Origin: Gemmatimonadota bacterium
GTDB taxonomy: Bacteria > Gemmatimonadota > Gemmatimonadetes > Palauibacterales > Palauibacteraceae
Length of the DNA: 16,986 nt
Assembly: GCA_023554435.1 (NCBI GenBank)
Contig: JAMJQV010000036.1
Location: 1-16,986 of the forward strand
Direction: 5' to 3'
The notes beneath the pieces are model-generated. The model did not search any database. It was given only the letters and a program-made list of their open reading frames with translations, and had not been told where the DNA came from. The translations under genes were made by a program, and so were the position numbers. Positions 7,961 to 14,972 of this stretch are shown here, one piece after another; the stretch's first letter is position 1, and the number at the start of each line of letters is the position of its first letter.

Positions 7961-7996
7961 CCCCTGCGCGACCGTTCGGTCACGATCGCGCAGGGG
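7961..7996 (-). terminator. Strong hairpin after the amidohydrolase pair, terminator-like
   Basis: CCCCTGCGCGA (7961-7971) and TCGCGCAGGGG (7986-7996) are perfect 11-bp arms around a 14-nt loop. The loop and arm edge also contain GACCG-TT-CGGTC, a competing smaller stem. The hairpin begins 24 nt downstream of the second amidohydrolase stop. On the minus strand it is followed by GCCCCAAACGGCTATATTTT, so the T-rich stretch is displaced by about 10-15 nt. It is therefore an imperfect intrinsic terminator, or an RNA 3'-end stabiliser. Confidence 0.45.
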
Positions 7997-8020
7997 TCGG
8001 ATTGAACCGCCGAAGTGGGG

Positions 8021-9316
8021 TCAGAAACCGGGTCGCTTGAACGCCGGGCGCTCCTCGTCCAGCTCCCTGTAGCGCCGGAACAGTTCGAGCTGTCGATGAT
8101 CCAGGGATGTGACGGCGCCGCGGATCACGACGGCTTCGGCTCGGGTCGACAGCTCGAACGGATCTCCGGTCCATACGACCAGGTTGCCCACCTTGCCGGG
8201 CTCCAGCGAACCGTAGCGATCCCCTATTCCCAGGGCCTGCGCGGGCGCGAGGGTCACGGCCCGCAGAGCTACGTCCCATGGCAACCCGAAGCGCACCGCG
8301 TTCCCCGCCTCCTGGAGCAGCCAGCGAGCATTGTGCGAATTGAAGCTCCCGATGATGACGTCCACCCCGGCCCGCTCGAGCATCATCGCGTTGTCGAACC
8401 TCGACCCGAGGCGATCGAACCCACCCGGGCTGTTGGTGAGCGGCTTGAGGAGCACCGGAACTCCAGCGGCAGCGATTCGGTCCGCGACCAGCCAGGCCTC
8501 CTCGCCCCCGGAGATCACCAGGTCCAGCCCGTACTCGTCGGCGATGCGCAGGACGGACTCGATGTCGCTGGCTCTGTGAACACCCACCACCAGGGGTGTT
8601 TCGCCGTCCAGCACCGGGCCCAAGGCCTCCAGGTCCAGCCTCGAGGCAGCGAGGTCGCGGGTGCCGCCGGCCGAGAATGCGGCCTGGTTCTCGCGCCAGA
8701 ACCTGGCGTCGTCGAGCACCTCGCGGAGACGCAGCGAAGCACCGCCCCGGGCTCCGCCGGCTGCCCCGGCGCTGTAGCTCGCCACCATCGCCGCCCGCGG
8801 CCGTACGATCATCTCGTCGACGGAAGAGCCTGCCAGGTCGATGATCGCTGCCTGCCCGGCGATCAGTCCTCCGCCGGGAGCCGAGAGGACCGTCGTCAAT
8901 CCGGCCGCCCGGTTCACCGGGATCAATACGCTGCGCGGGTTGATTCCGTCGACGACATCGAAGGCTGCCCTCACCGGGTCACCGTCCAGTCGCGTATCGA
9001 CGGTCGAGCTCACCATGCCGACCTCTACCAGCCCCAACGATGTGGTGGCGTCGATCAGACCGGGAGTCACGACCCGACCGGTGGCATCGACAGTCGGAAC
9101 GCCGGCCGGCACTTCGATGTCGTGACCTACCGCGGTGATGATTCCATCCCTGATCAGCACCGTCGCGCCTTCGAGCACCTCGCCAGTGGCGGTGTGAACG
9201 GTGCCTCCGGTCACGGCCAGGTCCTGCCCGACGGCGATCGAGGGGCTGCCCGCCAGTAACGCGAGCAGGATCGCCAACCACCACGTATTCACGGAACGTC
9301 CTCCCTGGCCGCTCAT
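8021..9316 (-). CDS. Exported amidohydrolase-like protein with degenerate metal site
   Basis: The protein has 431 residues from ATG 9316. A signal peptide (WWLAILLALLAGSPSIAVGQ) precedes a composite beta domain (DLAVTGGTVHTATGEVLEGATVLIRDG) and a TIM barrel of the imidazolonepropionase/amidohydrolase type, ending with the return strand GSLEPGKVGNLVVWTGDPFE. The usual strand-1 metal motif HxH is replaced: PGLIDATTSLG (85-95) stands where PGxIDxHxH is expected. Against its neighbour, the strand-6 His aligns with Gly (ISGGEEAW against FHHATEAY), and the strand-8 Asp appears to align with Asn (FNS against TDS). One strand-5 His remains (VGVHRASD). It is probably inactive as a binuclear hydrolase and may partner the upstream enzyme. 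The ATG overlaps that gene by ATGA. GTG at 9292 is an alternative start with a stronger Shine-Dalgarno but an uncharged n-region. Confidence 0.85.
   Translation of the reverse strand: MSGQGGRSVNTWWLAILLALLAGSPSIAVGQDLAVTGGTVHTATGEVLEGATVLIRDGIITAVGHDIEVPAGVPTVDATGRVVTPGLIDATTSLGLVEVGMVSSTVDTRLDGDPVRAAFDVVDGINPRSVLIPVNRAAGLTTVLSAPGGGLIAGQAAIIDLAGSSVDEMIVRPRAAMVASYSAGAAGGARGGASLRLREVLDDARFWRENQAAFSAGGTRDLAASRLDLEALGPVLDGETPLVVGVHRASDIESVLRIADEYGLDLVISGGEEAWLVADRIAAAGVPVLLKPLTNSPGGFDRLGSRFDNAMMLERAGVDVIIGSFNSHNARWLLQEAGNAVRFGLPWDVALRAVTLAPAQALGIGDRYGSLEPGKVGNLVVWTGDPFELSTRAEAVVIRGAVTSLDHRQLELFRRYRELDEERPAFKRPGF
9299..9306 (-). promoter_or_regulatory. Strong internal Shine-Dalgarno favouring a GTG start at 9292
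   Basis: AGGGAGGA followed by CGTTCC and GTG (9292-9290) is the best ribosome-binding match near the start of the second amidohydrolase. The ATG at 9316 has only GGGGGGTGG ahead of it. The true start is therefore uncertain by 8 codons. Confidence 0.5.
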
Positions 9317-10776
9317 CGTCCACCCCCCAGGCCGGAATCCGGTAGGATCCCGAGTTCGAAATCACTGCTGGGATTGCCCTCGGTGCGCGAACGGTCGTAG
9401 ACCACCGCACCGTCTATGAATACCTGGTCTGCCCGGCTGTACACGCTGAACGGATCGCCCGACCAGACGACCACGTCGCCTGCCTTGCCGGCCTCGAGGG
9501 AGCCTGTCTCTTCTTCGATACCCAGCGCCCAGGCCGGATGGATCGTGATCCAGCGCAGTGCCTGGTCACGCGTCACCTCGATACCCGCACTGCGTCCGGC
9601 ATACATGGCCCGCGCAGCGTTCTGGTTCAGAATCTGGATTTCCAGGCCGCTGTCCGTATGAAGGATGGCGCGCGCTCCGGCGTCGGTCAGCAGGGCCAGG
9701 TTCTGCGGGATTCCGTCGAGGGCTTCCATCTTGAATCCCCACCAGTCCACCCACACGGATGCCGCCACGTTCTCTTCCGCGAGGCGGTCCCGGATCTTGT
9801 ACGCCTCCGTCGCGTGATGGAACGAGCGAATCGAGAAACCGAACTCGTGGGACAGCTCGAGCATCGTGAGCATGTCGTCGGCCCGATAGCAGTGGTTCTG
9901 AATCAGGATGTTGCCACGCAGCACTTCCGCCAGCGTCTCGAGCTCGAGGTCTCGATCGGGACGGTCGCCCTGCCGGTCTCCCGCGAGCCACCGGTCCCAT
10001 CGTTCACGGTACTTCGCCGCCCGGATGAACGCCTCGCGATACCCGGCCACGTTGCCCATCCGGGTCGATGGACCCCGACTCGCGTACACACGCTTCGGGT
10101 TCTCCCCGCAGGCCATCTTCAGGCCCATCGGAGCATCCGGGAACATCATGTCCGTCGCGCCCCGTCCCGGAACCAGCTTGAGGGTCACACCGCGACCACC
10201 GATCAGGTTGGCGCTTCCCGGCAGGGACTGCAGCGTGGTCACTCCACCGGCGAGAGCTCTCCAGAAGCCAGGGTCCTGGGGCCAGACGCCGTGCTCGGCC
10301 CATACCTCGGCCGTGACCGGGTTGGTAGCCTCGTTGCCTTCCCCCATGCCCTCGACACCCGGTGACGGATACACACCAAGGTGCGAATGGGTGTCGATGA
10401 TTCCGGGCGTAACGAACCGACCGGTCGCCTCGATCACCGTCGCCCCATCCGGGGCATCGAGGCCGACCCCGACGGACTCGATCCGACCGTCGACGAGCAG
10501 CACGTCCCCGCCCTCGATCTCCTCGCCCGCCGCCGTCATGACCGTGCCTCCGCGGATCAGCACCGGGCCCGAGGCCAGCGGCTCGTACGAGGACTCCCAG
10601 GCCCCGTTCGGTGTCCCGTTCAGGAGCTGCCGATCCGCCTCGGCCGGGTCCGCCTCGCCACGGACCGAAGCGTCGGGTCCGGCTGCCGGGGTGCTGCCGC
10701 CGGACGCGCACCCGGCGGCCATGAACGCGGCGAGCATGAGGGACGCCGCCCTCGAACTGGAACGCCTGTCTGCCAT
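9313..10776 (-). CDS. Lipid-anchored metal-dependent amidohydrolase
   Basis: This 487-residue protein begins with a lipoprotein signal peptide with lipobox AAGC (Cys23) and a short Ser/Pro/Asp-rich linker. The amidohydrolase composite domain and TIM barrel follow. Metal-site candidates are intact: HSH in PGIIDTHSHLG (His130, His132), Lys220 in MGLKMACGE as a possible bridging lysine, His295 in IQNHCYRADD, His320/321 in SFHHATEAYK, and Asp375 in LHTDSG. The closing motif GSLEAGKAGDVVVWSGDPF is typical of imidazolonepropionase-like exported amidohydrolases, whose substrates (cyclic amides, peptide-like molecules) vary widely. The ATG at 10776 has AAGGAGA 6 nt upstream, one of the best ribosome-binding sites in the window, suggesting its own transcript start in the 141-bp gap above. 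It is coupled by ATGA to the degenerate partner. Confidence 0.9.
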   Translation of the reverse strand: MADRRSSSRAASLMLAAFMAAGCASGGSTPAAGPDASVRGEADPAEADRQLLNGTPNGAWESSYEPLASGPVLIRGGTVMTAAGEEIEGGDVLLVDGRIESVGVGLDAPDGATVIEATGRFVTPGIIDTHSHLGVYPSPGVEGMGEGNEATNPVTAEVWAEHGVWPQDPGFWRALAGGVTTLQSLPGSANLIGGRGVTLKLVPGRGATDMMFPDAPMGLKMACGENPKRVYASRGPSTRMGNVAGYREAFIRAAKYRERWDRWLAGDRQGDRPDRDLELETLAEVLRGNILIQNHCYRADDMLTMLELSHEFGFSIRSFHHATEAYKIRDRLAEENVAASVWVDWWGFKMEALDGIPQNLALLTDAGARAILHTDSGLEIQILNQNAARAMYAGRSAGIEVTRDQALRWITIHPAWALGIEEETGSLEAGKAGDVVVWSGDPFSVYSRADQVFIDGAVVYDRSRTEGNPSSDFELGILPDSGLGGGR

Positions 10777-10811
10777 CTGGAATCTCCTTCAGAACCTGTT
10801 GGGAACCGGGC

Positions 10812-10824
10812 CGATCACCGATCG
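10812..10824. repeat. Short palindrome CGATC-ACC-GATCG upstream of the amidohydrolase pair
   Basis: A perfect 5-bp inverted repeat with a 3-bp centre lies 36 bp upstream of the first amidohydrolase start. Its size would suit an operator half-site pair, but it is short enough to occur by chance. The rest of the 10777-10917 gap shows only weak promoter-like hexamers on the minus strand and no clear terminator for the glycosyltransferase gene. Confidence 0.25.
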
Positions 10825-10917
10825 CCGGCTGGCTCCCGGCACCCGGAAGCCGCCAATGTAGCCAATTCTCGAGGATACGCCGTAATCGAAGGGATCCAGG
10901 CGTCTCGTCGGCACGCC

Positions 10918-11967
10918 CTAGGCGCAGACCCGGTAGTCCTCGATCTCGCGTTGTCCGAGGTTGGCGAGAGCAGTGCGGATCTCGTCGCGGGCTCCCGGAG
11001 AACCGACCGCGGCGAGCACGTAGGGTTCCGCCTTCGAGGCCAGGCGCTCGAAGCCCCCCGGATCCAGCACGGGCGCCCCGTGAATTTCCTGGCCGATCTT
11101 GCGCGGGTCGAGATCCACGAACGCCGATACCGGGCGACCCTGCCGGATGAGCTCGCGCGCCAGCGGCTTTCCGACTCTGCCCGCCCCCCAGACGACGAGG
11201 GGACGCGACGCCGGGAGGAACGCCTCGTCGAGAAAGTGGACCTTGCAGCGCCGGAAGGCCCGGGCCGAATACCGGTCCGATGCGAGTGAGTGGCGATCCG
11301 GCCGCACTCGCCAGCGTAGCAGAGGCTCCGGGATGTTCGCGATCCGCATTCCGGCCGCGTGCAACCTCAGCACCAGGTCGTAGTCCTCCGGCCAACCCGG
11401 ATCGCGGTAGCCGCCGAGACCGGAGAGCACGGAACGGCGGATCATCAGGGTGGGGTGCGCGACCGGACACTCGACGAACAGGTCGCGCCACAGCTCGGCG
11501 GGGTCGGTGAGCCCGTTGAGCCACGACTCGTATCGTGCGTAGCCTTCGCCGACGTCGGCGCGCGGAAACAGCTCCACCGCGGTTCCACATCCCGCCAGGT
11601 CCGGACGAGCCGCCAGGAAGTCGCGCTGGCGTTCCAGGCGCCGGGGCCGGGCGACGTCGTCGCCGTCCATGCGGGCCAGGAGGCGGGCGCGTGAAGCGGC
11701 TACCGCGACATCGAGGGCGCGGACGAGGCCGTCCTCGGGCTCCCCGTCCTCCCCTGCTCCCGGGGCCCGGGGGGCGATTTCGAGAACTTGCACCCGGTCG
11801 TCCCTTGCCGACCACCAACGCAGAAGCTCTCCCGTCTCGTCAGTGGACCGATCGTCGACGGCCAGGACCTCGAAGTCGTGCAACGACTGCGCCGCGAGAC
11901 TCTCCATGCACTCCGGCAGCCAGGTGGCCGCGTTGCGGCAGGGAAGCAGTACGGAGACTTCAGGCAC
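10918..11967 (-). CDS. Family 2 glycosyltransferase fused to a C-terminal Rossmann-type domain
   Basis: The 349-residue protein opens with a GT-A fold: SVLLPCRNAATWLPECMESL, then VLAVDDRSTDET (Asp38/Asp39 region), then the metal/nucleotide-binding DGDD at 101-104. The acceptor-side ED motif is WPEDYDLVLRLH, followed by PEPLLRWRVRPDRHS (213-227). After about residue 255 a separate domain starts with VVWGAGRVGKPLARELIRQG, a GxGxxG dinucleotide-type loop, then FVDLDPRKIGQEIHGAPVLDP, resembling the N-terminal domain of PglD-like sugar acyltransferases and CoA/NAD-binding modules. No transmembrane segment is seen, so a cytosolic enzyme adding sugar to a surface glycan or lipid carrier is likely. 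It starts at GTG 11967, 9 bp after uvrA, with GAGGG as ribosome site. An odd acidic Gly/Pro insert sits near 66-80. Confidence 0.87.
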   Translation of the reverse strand: MPEVSVLLPCRNAATWLPECMESLAAQSLHDFEVLAVDDRSTDETGELLRWWSARDDRVQVLEIAPRAPGAGEDGEPEDGLVRALDVAVAASRARLLARMDGDDVARPRRLERQRDFLAARPDLAGCGTAVELFPRADVGEGYARYESWLNGLTDPAELWRDLFVECPVAHPTLMIRRSVLSGLGGYRDPGWPEDYDLVLRLHAAGMRIANIPEPLLRWRVRPDRHSLASDRYSARAFRRCKVHFLDEAFLPASRPLVVWGAGRVGKPLARELIRQGRPVSAFVDLDPRKIGQEIHGAPVLDPGGFERLASKAEPYVLAAVGSPGARDEIRTALANLGQREIEDYRVCA

Positions 11968-11976
11968 GCGCCGCCC

Positions 11977-14862
11977 TCATCCGGCCCGAGCGCCGGAATC
12001 GCGCGTGGACGGTGCGACCGCCTCGGCGGAGCGACGGGCCTCGAGGTGTTGTGACAGGTGGCGGCCCGTGTGGGATCCGGCAACCTTCATGACCTCGGCC
12101 GGCGTCCCGGCCACGACGACGCATCCCCCGGCGTCCGCGGCCTCGGGCCCGAGGTCCACGATCCAATCCGCGGCAGCGATCACGTCCAGGTCGTGTTCGA
12201 CCACGACGACCGTGTTCCCGGCCTCCACGAGCTGTCCCAGCACCCCAAGGAAACGACCGATTTCACCCAGTCCCAGCCCGACGGTCGGCTCGTCCATGAT
12301 GTAGATGCGCTGTTTCTTCGAGGAGCGCCGGGCCAGCTCCCTGGCCACCTTGAGGCGCTGCGCCTCGCCGCCGGACAGCGTCGTGGCCGACTGTCCGAGC
12401 CGCAGGTAGCCGAGCCCGACCCTCTGAAGCTGCCACAGCGCCTGCCCGAGGCGGTCCTGCCGGATGAAGAAACGGATCGCCTCGTCCACGGTCAGGTTCA
12501 GCACATCCCTGATGCTGCGACCGCGGTACTTGATCTCGAGGGTCTCGGGCTTGAATCGCCGGCCCTGGCACACCTCGCACGGCATCGACACATCGGCCAG
12601 GAACACCATCTCCACCACTTCTTCGCCAGCGCCCCTGCAGGCTTCGCACCGTCCGCCCTTGACGTTGAAACTGAAGTGTCCGGGCCCGAACCCGCGCCGC
12701 TGTGCCTCGGGTTGTGCGGCGAACAGACGGCGAATCTCGTCGTACGCCTTGATGTAGGTGATCGGGTTCGAGCGCGGCGTGCGGCCGATGGGACTCTGGT
12801 CGACCAGGACGACCTCCTCGAGCAGCTCGGCCCCGGCCAGGGTCCGCCACGCTCCCACCGCTTCGCCCAGGTGACGCCGGGCGGACGAAGTCCCGCGCAG
12901 GGTCTTCTCCAGGGCCTGATACAGCACGTCGTGCACGAGCGTGGATTTGCCCGAGCCGGATACTCCGGTCACCACCGTGAGTCGCCCCAGGGGAATCGCC
13001 ACGTCGAGCTCCCGCACGTTGTGCAGCGTGGCGCCCTCCAGTCGAAGCCATGCCTTGGGGGGATCGGGGGCCCGGCGGCCGGATTGGATACGCTCGCGCA
13101 GGGCCCGACCCGTGGCCGTGTCGGCTTTCGCCAGGCCGGAGAACGACCCGTCGAACACCAGCTCGCCGCCGTGCTCGCCGGCCCCGGGACCCAATTCGAG
13201 AACCCGGTCCGCTCGACGCATCACCGAGGTCTCGTGCTCGACCACCAGAACCGTGTTCCCCCGGTCTCGCAACTGGCACAGGACCCCGAGAAACTGCTCG
13301 ACGTCTCTCGGATGCAGGCCGATCGTCGGCTCGTCGAGGACGTACAGGGTGTCCACCAGTCGGCTGCCCAGGCTACCTGACAGGCGAATTCGCTGCATTT
13401 CCCCGCCCGACAGGGTCCTTGCCTGGCGATCGAGGGACAGGTAACCGAGGCCTACGGAGGACATGAACTCCAGGCGATCGGAGAGCTCACGGAGAAGGGT
13501 CTCCGAAACCCGCGCCTCGAACGCCGACAGGTCGAGCCCGGCCAGCCACTCCCGCAGCTCATCCACGGTCAGCGACGCCGCCGCGGCAATGTCGAGTCCG
13601 CCCACGCGCACGTGCAGGGCCGCGGGCTGGAGCCGGGTGCCGAGGCAGCGGTGGCAGGTTTCCGGCAACTGGTACTGCCGGAGGAAGACACGAATGTACT
13701 GCTTGTATTTCTTCCGCTCGCGGGAGCGAAGGAAGGGGATCATTCCGACGAAGTCCGGCGATCCATCCAGCAGCTCCTCGCGAAACGACTCGGGCAGCGC
13801 CCGCCAGGGAAGTGTCGGGTCCACACCTCTGTGCACCGCCAGCTCCAGCACGTCGGCTGCTTCACGGTAGTAGCGCGGTTTCGTCCACGGATCGAGTGCG
13901 CCGTCCACCAGCGGCCGATCGAGATCCGGCACGATCAGGTCGAGTGCATACTCCAGGGTAGCCCCGAAACCGTTGCATTCGGGACACGCGCCGGTCGGGT
14001 GGTTGAAGCTGAACAGGATCGGCGTGGGCTCCGGGAACTCGCGGCCGCAGTCCGAGCAGCGGAATGCCTCAGCAAAGGGAATTCGGCTCCGTATTGCCGA
14101 GGCGCGGCCTCCAGCGCGCTCAACCACGAGCACCTCGGCGCGTCCGTGCCCCTCCGCGAACGCTCCGGCCAGCGAATCCGAGAGTCGCTCCCGGCTGTCG
14201 TCCGCCGCGGACACCCGGTCCACGACCACCAGAACCTCGCCGGCCGAATCGAGGCGGCTCGCGCCGGCTGGCGGAGGCTCGTCCCCATAGTCCAGGTCGT
14301 CCACGTGTTGCTCGGACCCGTCGATCATCACCCGCACGTAGCCACGAGCACGGAGATTCTCCACCGCGGCTTCGTGCGTGAGCCCGGCGCTGCGTTCCAG
14401 CGGAAACGTCACGTAGACGGGAGTGCCCGCCGCGAGCGCCAGGACCTCGTCGGTGGCGGACTGAACGGTATCCGGAACAACGCGCTTGCCACAATCGGGG
14501 CAGACGGTATGCCCCACCCGGCTCCACAGCAGGCGCATGTAGTCGTAGGTCTCGGTCGTGGTGCCCACCGTCGAGCGGCTCGACTGCACCGTGTTTCTCT
14601 GGTCGATGGCGACGGATGGAGCGACGCCGTCGATCCAATCCACGGCCGGCTTGGGCATCCGCTCCAGGAACTGTTTGGCGTAGGTCGAGAGGGACTCGAC
14701 GTACCGGCGCTGGCCCTCCGCGTATACCGTGTCGAACGCCAGGCTCGACTTCCCGGAGCCGCTGGGCCCGGTCAGCACGGTCAGCGCCCGGTGGGGGATC
14801 CTGACGTCGACTCCCTTCAGGTTGTTCTGCCGGGCGCCGCGAACGTGGATGGAGGTCAGCAT
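11977..14862 (-). CDS. uvrA: Excinuclease ABC subunit A (UvrA), divergent form
   Basis: The 961-residue protein is the damage-sensing ATPase of nucleotide excision repair. NBD1 has Walker A GPSGSGKSS (32-40), signature LSGGE (484-488) and LYVLDEPTIGLH (506-517). NBD2 has GVSGSGKST (633-641), LSGGEAQRLKVA (829-840) and MDEPTVGLGLGEI (856-868). Zinc-type pairs are C269/C272 with C293/C296 and C739/C742 with C762/C765; extra CxxC pairs are at 121/124 and 403/406. The motif SSRSTVGTTTETYDYMRLLWSRVG (95-117) and the following region fit the UvrB-binding segment. Two features are off-pattern: IDQRNTVQSS replaces the usual IEQK-type stretch, and the NBD2 D-loop has GLG where UvrA normally has GLH. 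It may be a second UvrA or a lineage-specific one. The ATG at 14862 matches MLTSIHVRGARQNNLKG; a 40-codon upstream extension does not resemble the family. Confidence 0.93.
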   Translation of the reverse strand: MLTSIHVRGARQNNLKGVDVRIPHRALTVLTGPSGSGKSSLAFDTVYAEGQRRYVESLSTYAKQFLERMPKPAVDWIDGVAPSVAIDQRNTVQSSRSTVGTTTETYDYMRLLWSRVGHTVCPDCGKRVVPDTVQSATDEVLALAAGTPVYVTFPLERSAGLTHEAAVENLRARGYVRVMIDGSEQHVDDLDYGDEPPPAGASRLDSAGEVLVVVDRVSAADDSRERLSDSLAGAFAEGHGRAEVLVVERAGGRASAIRSRIPFAEAFRCSDCGREFPEPTPILFSFNHPTGACPECNGFGATLEYALDLIVPDLDRPLVDGALDPWTKPRYYREAADVLELAVHRGVDPTLPWRALPESFREELLDGSPDFVGMIPFLRSRERKKYKQYIRVFLRQYQLPETCHRCLGTRLQPAALHVRVGGLDIAAAASLTVDELREWLAGLDLSAFEARVSETLLRELSDRLEFMSSVGLGYLSLDRQARTLSGGEMQRIRLSGSLGSRLVDTLYVLDEPTIGLHPRDVEQFLGVLCQLRDRGNTVLVVEHETSVMRRADRVLELGPGAGEHGGELVFDGSFSGLAKADTATGRALRERIQSGRRAPDPPKAWLRLEGATLHNVRELDVAIPLGRLTVVTGVSGSGKSTLVHDVLYQALEKTLRGTSSARRHLGEAVGAWRTLAGAELLEEVVLVDQSPIGRTPRSNPITYIKAYDEIRRLFAAQPEAQRRGFGPGHFSFNVKGGRCEACRGAGEEVVEMVFLADVSMPCEVCQGRRFKPETLEIKYRGRSIRDVLNLTVDEAIRFFIRQDRLGQALWQLQRVGLGYLRLGQSATTLSGGEAQRLKVARELARRSSKKQRIYIMDEPTVGLGLGEIGRFLGVLGQLVEAGNTVVVVEHDLDVIAAADWIVDLGPEAADAGGCVVVAGTPAEVMKVAGSHTGRHLSQHLEARRSAEAVAPSTRDSGARAG

Positions 14863-14868
14863 GCGGCG

Positions 14869-14897
14869 ATGATGAACCCGAGTCGGGGGAGCGTCAA
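14869..14897 (-). promoter_or_regulatory. Sigma-70-like promoter for uvrA, placed for a leaderless mRNA
   Basis: On the minus strand TTGACG (14897-14892, 5 of 6 to consensus) is followed after 17 bp by CATCAT (14874-14869, 4 of 6). Only CGCCGC separates the -10 from the uvrA ATG, so the expected transcription start falls on or next to the A of ATG. No Shine-Dalgarno is present ahead of the ATG, which agrees with a leaderless transcript. Confidence 0.55.
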
Positions 14898-14930
14898 ACT
14901 TCCCGGCTGGAACGCCACCCTCATGTCGGG

Positions 14931-14936
14931 TATGTT
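14931..14936 (+). promoter_or_regulatory. Weak candidate -10 for the ABC exporter gene
   Basis: TATGTT (4 of 6) lies 37 nt upstream of the CTG start; the hexamer 17 bp before it (TGGAAC) is a poor -35. It would overlap the divergent uvrA promoter region. Given as a candidate only. Confidence 0.2.
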
Positions 14937-14960
14937 CGGGGGTCCCGACCCTCGACCATC

Positions 14961-14965
14961 GGAGA
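14961..14965 (+). promoter_or_regulatory. Shine-Dalgarno supporting a CTG start
   Basis: GGAGA followed by ATCGACC (7 nt) and CTG (14973-14975), in frame with the ABC exporter. No ATG, GTG or TTG lies in this frame between the upstream stop and the internal ATG at 15042, and no comparable site precedes that ATG. Confidence 0.5.
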
Positions 14966-14972
14966 ATCGACC

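Noticed and set aside
8015..9259. A 414-codon plus-strand open frame opposite the degenerate amidohydrolase
   Set aside because: The composition is Arg/His/Gln-rich, typical of a GC-driven shadow; the minus strand encodes a signal peptide and barrel motifs.
8021..9316. The degenerate amidohydrolase as a pseudogene
   Set aside because: The frame is intact, with signal peptide, start signals and full-length barrel; only ligand residues are changed, so I kept it as a coding gene.
10777..10917. An intrinsic terminator after the glycosyltransferase gene
   Set aside because: Only a 5-bp GGCGT/ACGCC stem follows the stop, without a T-run.
10004..11818. A 604-codon minus-strand open frame across the glycosyltransferase and first amidohydrolase
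   Set aside because: The translation is low-complexity Arg/Gly/Pro and covers two real genes in another frame, including the intergenic gap.
12058..13380. A 440-codon plus-strand open frame inside uvrA
   Set aside because: It is a complementary-frame shadow of conserved UvrA coding; the translation has no family signature.
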